In this document: piece after piece, positions 19,188 to 28,289 of the stretch
Layout of the letters: every line of letters begins with the position of its first letter
Position numbering within the stretch: the first letter of the stretch is position 1
Assembly: GCF_000739935.1 (NCBI RefSeq)
Contig: NZ_BBJU01000004.1
Location: 62,001-126,000 of the forward strand
DNA: 64,000 bases
From: Agrobacterium rubi TR3 = NBRC 13261
Lineage (GTDB): Bacteria > Pseudomonadota > Alphaproteobacteria > Rhizobiales > Rhizobiaceae
Direction of reading: 5' to 3'
Program-made: the position numbers and the translations under genes
Notes under the pieces: model-generated
Database searches by the model: none
What the model saw: only the letters and a program-made list of their open reading frames with translations
Told to the model about the DNA's origin: nothing

Positions 19188-19787
19188 ATGAAAAATATCC
19201 GTATTGCACTTTGGGGCGCTGTCGCCGTGCTGCTGGTCGTCATGGGCTGGCTGACGGTCGAATTGACCAAGAGCCGCGACCAGATGGTCGAGGAAGTCTA
19301 CGGCACGCCTTTCCAGCTGGTTGCGCAGAACGGCCAGCTGATCACAGAAAAGGCTTTTCAGGGCAAGCCGACCGCGCTGTTCTTCGGCTTCACCCATTGC
19401 CCGGAAGTCTGCCCCACGACGCTGTTCGAGCTGAATGGCTGGATGGAAAAGGTCGATCCGGCAGGCGACAAGATGCAGGCCTATTTCATCTCGGTCGATC
19501 CTGAGCGAGATACGCCTGAAATCCTCAACCAATATGTCTCGAACGTTTCCAAGCGCATCATTGGCGTCACTGGTGCGCCTGACAAGATTGCCGAGACGCT
19601 GAAGGGTTACCGCATTTACGCAAAGAAGGTGCCGGTGGATGAGAAGGACCCGAACGGCGAATACACCATGGATCACACCGCATCTGTCATTCTTCTGGAT
19701 GCAAAGGGCCGCTTTGCCGGCACCATCGCCTATGGCGAGAACACGGATGTTGCCGTTCAAAAGCTGCAAAATCTGACAAAGAGCTGA
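19188..19787 (+). CDS. SCO1/SenC family copper chaperone
   Basis: 199-residue membrane-anchored thioredoxin-fold protein that helps load copper into the CuA site of cytochrome c oxidase. N-terminal membrane anchor about 7-26. Copper ligands C71 and C75 in THCPEVCPTTL, and H163 in YTMDHTASVIL, are all present. The pattern YFISVDPERDTPE is typical. The small membrane protein just upstream may be cotranscribed. The family-level call is firm; the specific gene name is left open. Confidence 0.92.
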   Translation: MKNIRIALWGAVAVLLVVMGWLTVELTKSRDQMVEEVYGTPFQLVAQNGQLITEKAFQGKPTALFFGFTHCPEVCPTTLFELNGWMEKVDPAGDKMQAYFISVDPERDTPEILNQYVSNVSKRIIGVTGAPDKIAETLKGYRIYAKKVPVDEKDPNGEYTMDHTASVILLDAKGRFAGTIAYGENTDVAVQKLQNLTKS

Positions 19788-19882
19788 CAGCGCTGCTATA
19801 ATCTCACCCGAAGTGCATTGGACTATCCCTGCTTTTATGGCAAAGGCTGACGGTTGAACCATCTGCATAGAAAGTCTCAGCC

Positions 19883-20761
19883 GTGAGCGAAATCCGTCTT
19901 TATGTCTCCACCACCGAAGTTCAATCGGGCGAAGTTCTGGATTTGCTGTCGGAGGTGTTCGGTGAAGAAGACATCGCCATCGCCAACACCGAGGTGGATG
20001 AGAAGCGCGACATCTGGGAAACCTCCGTTTATCTCTACGCCAATGATGAAGACGACGTTCGCGCTCGCGTAACAGACGCGCTGACGTCTGCGTTTCCACA
20101 TCTCACCATCGAGCGCGAGATCATTCCCGATGTGGACTGGATCGCCAAATCGCTGGAAGGCCTGACACCGGTGCGGGCAGGGCGGTTCCTCGTCCACGGC
20201 TCGCATGACCGTGACAAGGTTCGCATCAACGATCTGGCCATCGAAATCGAGGCGGGTCAGGCCTTCGGCACGGGCCACCACGGCACGACGGCGGGTTGCC
20301 TGGAGATGATAGAGCAGGTGCTGCGGGCGCGCACGATCCGCAATGCGCTCGATCTCGGCACCGGCAGTGGCGTTCTGGCCATTGCTGTCGCCAAGATGCG
20401 CCCGGTGCCGGTTCTGGCAACGGATATAGACCCGATCGCCATCCGTGTGGCAAAAGAAAACGCGCGGCTGAACGGTATTGTCTCCGGCATGTCGCTAGAA
20501 ACAGCCCCTGGTTTCCATTCGGATGCTTTCCGCAAGCACGGGCCATTCGACCTTATCATCGCCAATATTCTCGCCCGCCCTCTGATCAAGATGGCACCGC
20601 AGCTTGTCACGCATCTGGCACCCGGCGGCACCGTCATCTTGTCGGGTATTCTGGCATCGCAGCGCTGGAAGGTTCTGGCTGCCTATAACGGCATGCGCCT
20701 CAGCCACGTGCGCACGCTGTGGCGCAATGGCTGGGTGACGATCCACCTGCGCAAGGATTGA
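19883..20761 (+). CDS. prmA: Ribosomal protein L11 methyltransferase
   Basis: 292-residue SAM-dependent methyltransferase that trimethylates ribosomal protein L11. GTG start at 19883. The substrate-recognition domain is about 1-115, followed by FGTGHHGTT, the SAM-binding DLGTGSGVLAIAVAKM and the motif IIANILARPL. It precedes the aminopeptidase P gene by 80 bases. Confidence 0.93.
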   Translation: MSEIRLYVSTTEVQSGEVLDLLSEVFGEEDIAIANTEVDEKRDIWETSVYLYANDEDDVRARVTDALTSAFPHLTIEREIIPDVDWIAKSLEGLTPVRAGRFLVHGSHDRDKVRINDLAIEIEAGQAFGTGHHGTTAGCLEMIEQVLRARTIRNALDLGTGSGVLAIAVAKMRPVPVLATDIDPIAIRVAKENARLNGIVSGMSLETAPGFHSDAFRKHGPFDLIIANILARPLIKMAPQLVTHLAPGGTVILSGILASQRWKVLAAYNGMRLSHVRTLWRNGWVTIHLRKD

Positions 20762-20841
20762 AACACGCGCCTTTCATCTGGACGTTGGCAAGTGTGACGC
20801 GATAAGGTCCGCTCCGAAATCATGCATTCGGAAAGCAGCTC

Positions 20842-22677
20842 ATGTTCCAGTCATTCGAAAACAAATCCACACCGCAATTCGGCAAGGCCCGCGTCGAAGC
20901 CCTCAGAGCGACATTCGACGCGCTCGGCATCGACGGTCTTCTCGTGCCGCGCGCCGATGAGTATCAGGGCGAAAACGTGCCTGCATCGGCGGAACGGTTG
21001 GCATGGCTTACCGGCTTCACAGGCTCGGCGGGCGTCGTGCTGGTCACGCGGTTCGAAGCGATCGTTTTTGTTGATGGCCGCTATACCACGCAGCTTGTTT
21101 CGCAGATTGATCCCGCTGTCTTCAGGGGTGGCGACTTGGTCGGTGCGCCGCCTTCGAAGTGGTTGTCCGACAATGCGCCTGACGGCTTTCGCCTCGGCAT
21201 CGATCCATGGCTGCACACAGGGGCGGAACTGAAGCGATTTGAAAAGGCGCTGTCGGACAAGGGCGGTTCGGTCGTTCTTCTGGAGAGCAATCCGCTTGAT
21301 CCGCTGTGGGAAGATCGCCCGGCCGAACCGCTGGAGCCGGTCACGATTCAGCCGGACACTGTCACGAGCATTCCTGCGCAGCTAAAGATCACGACCATTG
21401 GCGAAGTCGTGTCAGCGCGCAAAGCCAATGCGGTGCTCATGACCGATCCGTCTTCCATCGCCTGGACATTCAACATTCGCGGCAATGACGTGCCGCACAC
21501 GCCGCATCCGTTGGCGCGCGCCATCATCTATGCCGATGGCAGCGCCGATCTGTTTGTGGATGAACGCAAGATCGGCGAGGAGGTGAAGGCCTATCTCGCG
21601 CCGCTTGCGACGCTGTTGCCGCCAAGCGAGATTGCAGCGCGTCTGCATGCGATTGCCAGTGCGGCGGGACGCATTCTGACCGATGTCGATGTCACGCCGG
21701 TGGCGCTGACGCTTTCCATCACAGAAGCCGGTGGGCAGGTGGTGGAAGCGGTTGATCCGGTCAAGCTGCCACGTGCCTGCAAAAACGAAGCGGAAATCAC
21801 CGGTTCGGCTGCAGCACACGTGCAGGATGGCGCTGCCATGGTGGAGTTTCTGGCGTGGCTGGACGAACAAAAGCCCGGCACGATGACCGAAATCAAAGCC
21901 GTCACGGCACTCGAGGCCGTACGGGCGCGGGTCGGGCAGACGTTGCAGAACCCGCTGAAAGATATCTCTTTCGATACGATTTCCGGCGCGGGCGAAAACG
22001 CAGCCATCATGCATTACCGCGTCACCACCGATAGCGACCGCACATTGAACGATGGCGAAATGTTCCTGGTCGATTCCGGTGCGCAATATATCAACGGCAC
22101 GACGGATATCACACGCACCGTCGCCATCGGCACTGTGCCGGACGAGCAGAAGCGTTTCTTCACGCTGGTGCTGAAAGGTTTCATCGCCATCAGCGTTGCA
22201 CGCTTCCCGGTCGGCACGCGCGGCTGTGATCTCGATCCGCTGGCGCGTATCGCGCTGTGGAAGGCGGGTGCGGATTATGCGCATGGCACAGGCCACGGCG
22301 TCGGCTCTTATCTTTCCGTGCATGAGGGACCGCAGCGCATTTCCCGCGTCTCGCAGCAGGAAATTCTGCCCGGCATGATCCTGTCGAACGAGCCGGGTTA
22401 TTATCGCCCCGGCGCATTCGGTATTCGCATCGAAAACCTCGTCTATGTGCGGGAAGCGGAGATAATCGATGGCGGTGATTTGCCGATGCTGTCGTTCGAA
22501 ACGCTGACATGGTGCCCCGTTGACCGGCGCCTTATCGTCGTGCCTCTGTTGACCGATGAGGAACTGGACTGGCTGAACGCCTACCATGCGCAGGTTCGGG
22601 AAAAGCTGACGCCGCTGATTGCGGATGCGGATGTCCGGCAGTGGCTGACCGCCGCTACCGAACCGCTTACGCGATAG
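20842..22677 (+). CDS. Xaa-Pro aminopeptidase (aminopeptidase P)
   Basis: 611-residue, three-domain aminopeptidase P like the eukaryotic cytosolic form, longer than the roughly 440-residue E. coli PepP. Two creatinase-like N-terminal domains are followed by the pita-bread catalytic domain. Metal ligands: DSGAQYINGTTDITRT (two Asp), GTGHGVGSYLSVHEGP (His), and the two Glu in NEPGYYRPGAFGIRIEN. It removes N-terminal residues preceding proline. Its end overlaps the convergent azlD by 11 bases. Confidence 0.93.
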   Translation: MFQSFENKSTPQFGKARVEALRATFDALGIDGLLVPRADEYQGENVPASAERLAWLTGFTGSAGVVLVTRFEAIVFVDGRYTTQLVSQIDPAVFRGGDLVGAPPSKWLSDNAPDGFRLGIDPWLHTGAELKRFEKALSDKGGSVVLLESNPLDPLWEDRPAEPLEPVTIQPDTVTSIPAQLKITTIGEVVSARKANAVLMTDPSSIAWTFNIRGNDVPHTPHPLARAIIYADGSADLFVDERKIGEEVKAYLAPLATLLPPSEIAARLHAIASAAGRILTDVDVTPVALTLSITEAGGQVVEAVDPVKLPRACKNEAEITGSAAAHVQDGAAMVEFLAWLDEQKPGTMTEIKAVTALEAVRARVGQTLQNPLKDISFDTISGAGENAAIMHYRVTTDSDRTLNDGEMFLVDSGAQYINGTTDITRTVAIGTVPDEQKRFFTLVLKGFIAISVARFPVGTRGCDLDPLARIALWKAGADYAHGTGHGVGSYLSVHEGPQRISRVSQQEILPGMILSNEPGYYRPGAFGIRIENLVYVREAEIIDGGDLPMLSFETLTWCPVDRRLIVVPLLTDEELDWLNAYHAQVREKLTPLIADADVRQWLTAATEPLTR

Positions 22678-22981
22678 AGAAATACCGCATCGCCACGACA
22701 AGCGCCCAGCCTGATGCCAGCATGATCAGGCCGGGGAAGCGCAAGCCCACCACCAGCGCGAAAATCATCGCCAGCTTCACCTCGTACCCGCCTTCGAAAA
22801 AGGCGGGTGCGACGAGGGTCGTCAGCACCGCCACCGGCACGGCGTTGAGGCCAGCCTCGACGCGGGGAGGGATGGTTTTCATGCGCGTCATCAACACATA
22901 GCCGCCGACACGGGTGATGTAGGTCGCGACGGCACCGGCAAAGATGATGAACAGCGTTTGCGGATCGAAGAACGGGTTCAT
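22667..22981 (-). CDS. azlD: AzlD family branched-chain amino acid exporter subunit
   Basis: 104-residue protein with three to four membrane segments, including FAGAVATYITRVGGYVLM near the start and NAVPVAVLTTLVAPAFFEGG. It forms a two-component exporter with AzlC, the next gene upstream. The two genes overlap by four bases (ATGA), so they are translated together. Substrates are branched-chain amino acids in characterised cases. Confidence 0.88.
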   Translation of the reverse strand: MNPFFDPQTLFIIFAGAVATYITRVGGYVLMTRMKTIPPRVEAGLNAVPVAVLTTLVAPAFFEGGYEVKLAMIFALVVGLRFPGLIMLASGWALVVAMRYFSIA

Positions 22982-23700
22982 CGCACCACCTCCTCGTTCA
23001 AGACCGCAGGTTGATCATCGCTGCGAGCGGGCGGAAGGATGACGGCAACGAGGATGCCAGCCATCGCGCCGATGCTGACATGCCATGGCGAGCCGACGAA
23101 ATGGAAGGCGAGGATGGCGCCCACCGCACTGGCCAACATGACGGGGTAGAAGTTGGCGCGTGTGCGAAAACCTAAAACCATGCCCATGAAATAGACGGGC
23201 AGCAGCACATCGAAACCCGCGGCCTTCGGATCGCCGATCAGATTGCCGAGCGATGCGCCGAGAACGGTTGAGATCATCCACAGGACGTAAACGACGAAGG
23301 CATAGCCGATATAGCAGGCGAAACTGACACTTCCCTGTGTTTCTTTCAGCCTGACAGATTCGGCAAATTGCGGATCGACCAGGAAAAAGAAACCGACGGC
23401 TTTTTTCGCAAACGACCATTCCGGCACGATGCGCACCATCGCTGCCGAATAAAGGACATGGCGAAAGTTCACGGCAAAGATCGACAACACCACCAGCCAT
23501 GCGGGCAGGTTTTGGTTGAACAGCTCGATACCCACAAGCTGGCTTGCGCCAGCGTAAATAAGGCCGCTCATTAAGGTCGCCTCGAAAATGCTCAGGCCAT
23601 TATCAATGGCTACTGCGCCAAACAGGGCGCCAAAGGGCAAGACGGCAAGGGCAACGGGTAGGCCGCGTTTAAGGCCGGACCGAAAGGTCGTATCTGACAT
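22978..23700 (-). CDS. azlC: AzlC family branched-chain amino acid exporter subunit
   Basis: 240-residue membrane protein with AzlC signatures RHVLYSAAMVRIV and YAGASQLVGIELFNQN, about seven membrane segments. First gene of azlCD. ATG at 23700. It diverges from the DUF2164 gene; the 130 bases between carry both sets of signals. Confidence 0.9.
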   Translation of the reverse strand: MSDTTFRSGLKRGLPVALAVLPFGALFGAVAIDNGLSIFEATLMSGLIYAGASQLVGIELFNQNLPAWLVVLSIFAVNFRHVLYSAAMVRIVPEWSFAKKAVGFFFLVDPQFAESVRLKETQGSVSFACYIGYAFVVYVLWMISTVLGASLGNLIGDPKAAGFDVLLPVYFMGMVLGFRTRANFYPVMLASAVGAILAFHFVGSPWHVSIGAMAGILVAVILPPARSDDQPAVLNEEVVR

Positions 23701-23830
23701 ATGTTAGACGCTCCGAATTTGATCCTGCTCCTAGCGTCCTTGACCGCATCTGACAAACGAATTGCTGGAATAGGTTGGATTGATTTCATTGACGTATCGA
23801 TTAGGTTTTCCGCAGCCCAAGGAGGTTGCA

Positions 23831-24082
23831 ATGAAAGATTTGAAGCTGGAAAAGCAGCAAAAGGCCGATGTGGTCTTAGCGCTGCGCAGTTTTCTCACCG
23901 ATGAACTGGATGTCGATATCGGGGCGCTTCAGGTCGATATGCTGGTGGACCATCTGGCCGAGGTCATCGGGCCTGTATTCTACAACAAGGGTCTGCGTGA
24001 CGCGCATGAGGCGGTGCTTCAGCGCATGGAATATGCAGCCGCCGATATCGATCTGCTTGAGCGGTCTGTGCCACGGTGCTAG
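23831..24082 (+). CDS. DUF2164 family protein
   Basis: 83-residue protein with the DUF2164 pattern: a helical N terminus (EKQQKADVVLALRSFLTDEL), then LDVDIGALQVDMLVDHLAEVIGP and VFYNKGLRDAHEAV. The start at ATG 23831 is set by AAGGAGGT six bases before it, a near-perfect ribosome binding site, so high expression is plausible. Function unknown. Cytoplasmic and soluble by sequence. Confidence 0.85.
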   Translation: MKDLKLEKQQKADVVLALRSFLTDELDVDIGALQVDMLVDHLAEVIGPVFYNKGLRDAHEAVLQRMEYAAADIDLLERSVPRC

Positions 24083-24208
24083 GCGGGCCGAGATAGTGCT
24101 CCATTTTTTGGTTGCAATAATAAAAAATACACTTCAAGATACCCATGCCGTTATGGCGTTTATTTTTTACCTTTTTATTTTTTGTTCATTTTTTTTAGCA
24201 GGTGAAAC

Positions 24209-25447
24209 ATGTTGCGTTCCCGTATTTTCGGCTTGCGATGCAGGCCAGCCAGCCTATGTCTGACATCGTTTGCGCTCGCCCTGACCTTGCCGTCCATCGC
24301 GCAGGCTCATGTCAAATGGTTCCAGCCCTATAATATCGCTGATACGCCCATCTCGCCCAGCCATTTCATGGAGATGTGGCCCTGGCTCCTGGGGCTATTT
24401 CTCAGCATTCCCGCCGTGTGGGCATGCATTGCCATCGACCGACTTTCGGAGTTTCCCCGTCCTGCCAGCGTTTTGCACGCCGTCATTTCCAGAATAGATC
24501 TTCCTGCCGATACCATCATGCGGCTGGTGGTCGGTGTCTGGTTGTCATGGCTTTGGTTGCTGCCATCGCCCATCTGGCTCACGCCCGAACTTGTCGCGCA
24601 CAATCCCGCTGTGCAGTGGTTGCAGCTTGGTCTCGCCGGGTTCTGTCTGTTTTCCCGCACGAGCTGGGTCACGGGCATCGGTCTTCTCGGTCTGTGGATC
24701 GCGGCCACCGGACAGTATGGGCTCTATCATCTGATGGACTATCCGTTGTTCATGGGAGTCGCTGCCTATCTGATCGGGATCAGTGCTGCCCATTCCAGCC
24801 AGCCTGTCGCCCAGTGGCTTGCGGCGCAGCGGCTCAACATGCTCGTCGGTGCCATGGCGGTGACGCTGATGTGGGCGTCCATCGAGAAATGGGCGTTTGC
24901 CAACTGGTCCATCCCCCTCCTGCACGAGTATCCACATCTGACCATGGGCATGACGCCGGAGATGTTTCTGGCCTTTGCCGGATGGCTGGAGTTCGGAGCA
25001 GCTGTGATGCTGGTTCTGGGCGGAAAGGTCTCTTCGCGCCTGTCTGCCTTCGTCCTGCTCTTCATCTTCACCGCCGCCGTCTTCGATTTCGGTCGCACTG
25101 ATCTGGTCGGGCACTTCCCGATCATCTGCGCGCTGATGGTTGTGATTGCCAAGGGTAACGGTCGTCTCGGCGATATCCTCAGCCTGTCGCATCGGCCTGT
25201 GATGGAGCGCGCGCTTCGCATACCGATCCGCTACGGTGGCGCGCTCTTCGTGACGATGATCGCCTATCTCGGCTTCTGGAACCTGTTTTACGGTACCGGT
25301 CTTGAAACGGTCATGGCCAACCAGTTCTCGGTCGCAACGTGGCTTCTCGTCGCCTTGGTCACGCTGTGGATATGCTCAATGCTTGCCAGCCGTATGACGC
25401 CAATCACGCATCCGATCGGTCAAAGAGCCCTGATCGGCAGCAGGTAA
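24209..25447 (+). CDS. Multi-pass membrane protein of unknown function
   Basis: 412 residues. A cleavable-looking signal sequence ends in IAQAHVKWF (about residues 30-38) and is followed by about nine to ten membrane segments with many tryptophans. The second half, SIEKWAFANW and FLAFAGWLEFGAAVMLVLGG, weakly recalls DoxX-like membrane proteins, but I cannot assign the family. Ribosome binding site AGGTG five bases before the ATG. The 126 bases upstream are very T-rich and unlike their surroundings. Stands alone, convergent with pncA. Confidence 0.75.
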   Translation: MLRSRIFGLRCRPASLCLTSFALALTLPSIAQAHVKWFQPYNIADTPISPSHFMEMWPWLLGLFLSIPAVWACIAIDRLSEFPRPASVLHAVISRIDLPADTIMRLVVGVWLSWLWLLPSPIWLTPELVAHNPAVQWLQLGLAGFCLFSRTSWVTGIGLLGLWIAATGQYGLYHLMDYPLFMGVAAYLIGISAAHSSQPVAQWLAAQRLNMLVGAMAVTLMWASIEKWAFANWSIPLLHEYPHLTMGMTPEMFLAFAGWLEFGAAVMLVLGGKVSSRLSAFVLLFIFTAAVFDFGRTDLVGHFPIICALMVVIAKGNGRLGDILSLSHRPVMERALRIPIRYGGALFVTMIAYLGFWNLFYGTGLETVMANQFSVATWLLVALVTLWICSMLASRMTPITHPIGQRALIGSR

Positions 25448-25474
25448 GCAGTCCGACCGGTATCTGTCGAGATC

Positions 25475-25505
25475 GCGATCCGCTCGGGACAGCCGGGCGG
25501 ATCGC
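25475..25505. terminator. Hairpin between convergent genes
   Basis: GCGATCCGC pairs with GCGGATCGC around a CG-rich loop that extends the stem. It lies between the membrane protein gene and pncA. No T-run on either strand, so termination is uncertain. Confidence 0.4.
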
Positions 25506-25508
25506 AAT

Positions 25509-26135
25509 TCAATCGTTGAGAATATCGCTGCTGTTGACGACGGCAACGCCTTTGGCGCGCATCGCGGCAATGGCTTTTCGAATGCCTTCGGGATCAATGC
25601 CGCGGCTGGCGTCCTCGATGAAGCGGACCTTCACGTCCGGCAGCATTTCCACCGCGTCGAGGACCGAGAAGCTGACGCAATAGTCCGTTGCAAGTCCACA
25701 CACATCCAGCACCGTCACACCTTGCCGTTCCAGATAGTCGGCAAGGCCTGTCGTGGCGAACTGGTCGTTGTCGCGAAAGGCGGAATAGCTATCCACGGCA
25801 GGATTTTCACCTTTTTGCTGGACATAATCGAAGGCATCCGTGTTCAGGTCCGGGTGGAATTCGGCGTCCGGGGTTTCCTGTACGCAATGGTCCGGCCACA
25901 GAACCTGGGGCTTGCCGGACAATTCGCCCATCTCGAAGGGTTGTTTGCCGGGGTGCTGGGAGGCAAAGCTGCCGTGATTTGCCGGGTGCCAATCCTGCGA
26001 GGCGACGATGAGATCGTAGCCGCCGTTTTCGATCAGCGCATTGGCTATCGGGACGATCTTGTCTCCATCCGCTACGGCAAGATGTCCGCCCGGGCAGAAC
26101 CCGTTCTGGATGTCGATCAACAGCAGCGCCTTCAT
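25509..26135 (-). CDS. pncA: Nicotinamidase
   Basis: 208 residues from ATG 26135 (GGGAGAG upstream). Longer in-frame starts lack conservation. Isochorismatase-fold amidohydrolase that converts nicotinamide to nicotinate for NAD salvage. The catalytic Asp is D8 in LLIDIQNGFCPGG, the metal site is in ASQDWHPANHGSF, and the catalytic Cys is in DVCGLATDYCVSFSV. Full length. It may also hydrolyse pyrazinamide, as family members do. Confidence 0.93.
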   Translation of the reverse strand: MKALLLIDIQNGFCPGGHLAVADGDKIVPIANALIENGGYDLIVASQDWHPANHGSFASQHPGKQPFEMGELSGKPQVLWPDHCVQETPDAEFHPDLNTDAFDYVQQKGENPAVDSYSAFRDNDQFATTGLADYLERQGVTVLDVCGLATDYCVSFSVLDAVEMLPDVKVRFIEDASRGIDPEGIRKAIAAMRAKGVAVVNSSDILND

Positions 26136-26576
26136 TTTTTCTCTCCCACTTGATACCGGAAGGATGCCAAGCCGAAGGCCTGCTATCAAGTGCAAATCCA
26201 CGCGGATGTCACGTAGCGTCAACTCTGCCGCAAAGCCGCCTTAATTGTAGCTAATTTTCGGCAAACTCGACATTTAGGGGAGCAAGTGTCGGTGGGGAAT
26301 CACGTATATCCAAATCGAAATGTCTCGTCAGTCTCTTGAACCAAGCGTCCACGTCTTCTTTGGCGTGGCCGATCGGCGGTAGAGACCAAGAGAAAAGCAT
26401 GCAAGCTTCAAAGAACTGCGTTTTCAGGGGACTTGTAAAGACTTTGGTTACCATAATTCGTCATGCTTCGAACCTGTCTGCACCAAAGTCGTCGCACATC
26501 GTGCGTCGCTTTTTGGGCATACACACTGTCGCCGGAATGTCCCGGTTTTGCGTAAACGGTTCGAGTAACGAGTATC
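26136..26576. other. Intergenic region between pncA and the DUF2778 gene
   Basis: About 440 bases between divergent starts. A 67-codon minus-strand frame (26251-26454) has some protein-like text (DVDAWFKRLTRHFDLD) but no ribosome binding site and weak codon bias. I cannot support it as a gene. No clear promoter or terminator was found. Confidence 0.5.
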
Positions 26577-27860
26577 ATGGCGTCATCAGTCGTGGCTTAT
26601 AAAGATACGCGCGTTGGCCGCGCTTCCCCCAGCAAGAAACGTCAGGCTTCAGGCCTGCGTGGGCTTCCCGCTCTCATCAGCGGGGGAGTGGTTGCAAGCG
26701 TGTGTGCCATCACGGCATTTGCTTCGCTTCATGGCATGGCGCAAGCCTCGCACGGTACGCAACCCTTCGACACGAGGCTGGTTGCGCATCTGGACGGGCT
26801 GGGACAGGCTTCGGCCGATGCAGCCGAGCGCAACGTTCATATCCGCAAATTTTCGCGCCTGTCCGACCATGGACAGAGCAGCCTGAAAGGCACCCGTCTT
26901 GCGGCAGAGCACCATATCGGTGCCAAGGCGTTTGCTGACCGCTTCGGCGCAGCTGCCGCCATCAATGCCAAGGGGCAGGCGACGGTCCAGGCACTGGCCG
27001 CTCTGCGTCCATCTGCCATCGTTGATTCGGCGCTGGGTCGCGAAACGGACAATCCGGAACTTGCCATGCTGGAAACGCAGGCAAAGGAACACCCGGCCTT
27101 TGAAGTCGCGCTTGGCAAACCACAGGCCACAGCCGATAACGAGATCGATCTGCTGCCGGAAACCGTTCCGCTGCCGAGCTTCCGTCCGGAAATCGCGCGC
27201 GCAGTAGATGTCGAGCCGACACCGCGTCCAGCTGCCCCATCTCTGGTAGAGAAGCAATTGGCGGCTACGCCGACGCCTGCACCCGTGCCTGCACCTGTTC
27301 AGCAGCGTCCGGCAACCAATATGGTAGCTTTCGCGCGGCCTGATAATCCGATGCGCGAAACCAAGATGGATGCCGTTCCCTGGCCAGATCGCGGCAATGG
27401 CACGGCTATCTATGATATTTCCGCAGGCGTTGTTCATCTGCCAAGCGGCGAGAAGTTGGAAGCCCATTCGGGCATCGGCAAGATGCGAGACAACCCGGAT
27501 TTCGTGCATGTCAAAATGCGCGGTGCCACGCCTCCATCGACCTACAAGCTGACGATGCGCGAGTCGCTGTTCCACGGTGTTGAGGCCATTCGCCTGACGC
27601 CGGAAAGTGGCGTCAATCCACATGGCCGTAACGGTCTTCTGGCTCATACCTACATGCTGGCCCGCCGTGGCGAGTCCAACGGCTGCGTTGTGTTCAAGGA
27701 TTACACGCGCTTCCTGGCGGCCTTCAAGCGCGGCGAAGTCAAGCGTATCGTTGTGGTGCCGAAGCTTGCCGGACGTCCTGCGATGACGGCGGGTGGCGCA
27801 ACGAAGGGCAATGGCAAGACGCTGTTTGGCATGTTCGCCAACCGCGGCACGGATTCGTAA
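26577..27860 (+). CDS. DUF2778 (L,D-transpeptidase-like) envelope protein
   Basis: 427 residues. A short basic N terminus is followed by one membrane segment (about 29-55), a long Ala/Pro-rich region with TPTPAPVPAPVQQRP, and a C-terminal DUF2778 domain (about 275-405). The domain has the catalytic-type His and Cys of YkuD-like enzymes: H357 in LLAHTYMLARRG and C370 in ESNGCVVFKDY. This implies periplasmic cutting or exchange of peptidoglycan stems. The same domain defines Tlde1 type VI effectors, but the membrane anchor and the lack of secretion or immunity neighbours favour a housekeeping role. Confidence 0.8.
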   Translation: MASSVVAYKDTRVGRASPSKKRQASGLRGLPALISGGVVASVCAITAFASLHGMAQASHGTQPFDTRLVAHLDGLGQASADAAERNVHIRKFSRLSDHGQSSLKGTRLAAEHHIGAKAFADRFGAAAAINAKGQATVQALAALRPSAIVDSALGRETDNPELAMLETQAKEHPAFEVALGKPQATADNEIDLLPETVPLPSFRPEIARAVDVEPTPRPAAPSLVEKQLAATPTPAPVPAPVQQRPATNMVAFARPDNPMRETKMDAVPWPDRGNGTAIYDISAGVVHLPSGEKLEAHSGIGKMRDNPDFVHVKMRGATPPSTYKLTMRESLFHGVEAIRLTPESGVNPHGRNGLLAHTYMLARRGESNGCVVFKDYTRFLAAFKRGEVKRIVVVPKLAGRPAMTAGGATKGNGKTLFGMFANRGTDS

Positions 27861-27866
27861 CGCAGA

Positions 27867-28289
27867 TTATCTCTTGCGCTGCGTCAGCACCATTCCACAC
27901 AATATCAGCAGAATACCTGCAGCACTGGCCCATAATGTCGGTGGCTGCTCGCTGAAGAGATCGAGCACCACACCGGACACCATCTGACCGCTGATGACCA
28001 GAAGGGCCGTGTTGACCGCACCGATGCGCGGAATGAGCCAGCTTCCCGAGGCAATGAAGACGACGCCGATGGGGCCGCCGATAAAGGCGTACCACGGCGC
28101 ATCGGCTACACCCTCCGGCCACAGCCCGCCCAGCAGCAGCCCCAGCGATGTCAGCACTATAAACCCGACGATATGGTTCCAGAAGGATGCGATCAGTGGC
28201 GAATTCGACAGGCTGAGGCGACCGTTGATCTGGCGGCTGACCGAGACGAACACGCCACCCGCAAAGGCCATGGCAATCCAGAGCGTCAT
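27867..28289 (-). CDS. DMT family transporter, DUF606 type (first of a pair)
   Basis: 140-residue protein with five membrane segments, including MAFAGGVFVSVSRQING and GGPIGVVFIASGSWLIPRIGA, typical of DUF606/YdcZ half-size transporters. Its start overlaps the stop of the next upstream gene (28286-28289) by four bases. The two are probably the halves of an antiparallel heterodimer. Substrate unknown. Confidence 0.85.
   Translation of the reverse strand: MTLWIAMAFAGGVFVSVSRQINGRLSLSNSPLIASFWNHIVGFIVLTSLGLLLGGLWPEGVADAPWYAFIGGPIGVVFIASGSWLIPRIGAVNTALLVISGQMVSGVVLDLFSEQPPTLWASAAGILLILCGMVLTQRKR

Noticed and set aside
18813-20099. 428-codon minus-strand frame opposite the small membrane protein and SCO1 gene
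   Set aside because: Antisense to a gene with intact copper ligands. No protein-like features.
26251-26454. 67-codon minus-strand frame between pncA and the DUF2778 gene
   Set aside because: Some protein-like text, but no ribosome binding site, weak third-position GC bias and no recognised family. It could be a decayed fragment, but this cannot be shown.
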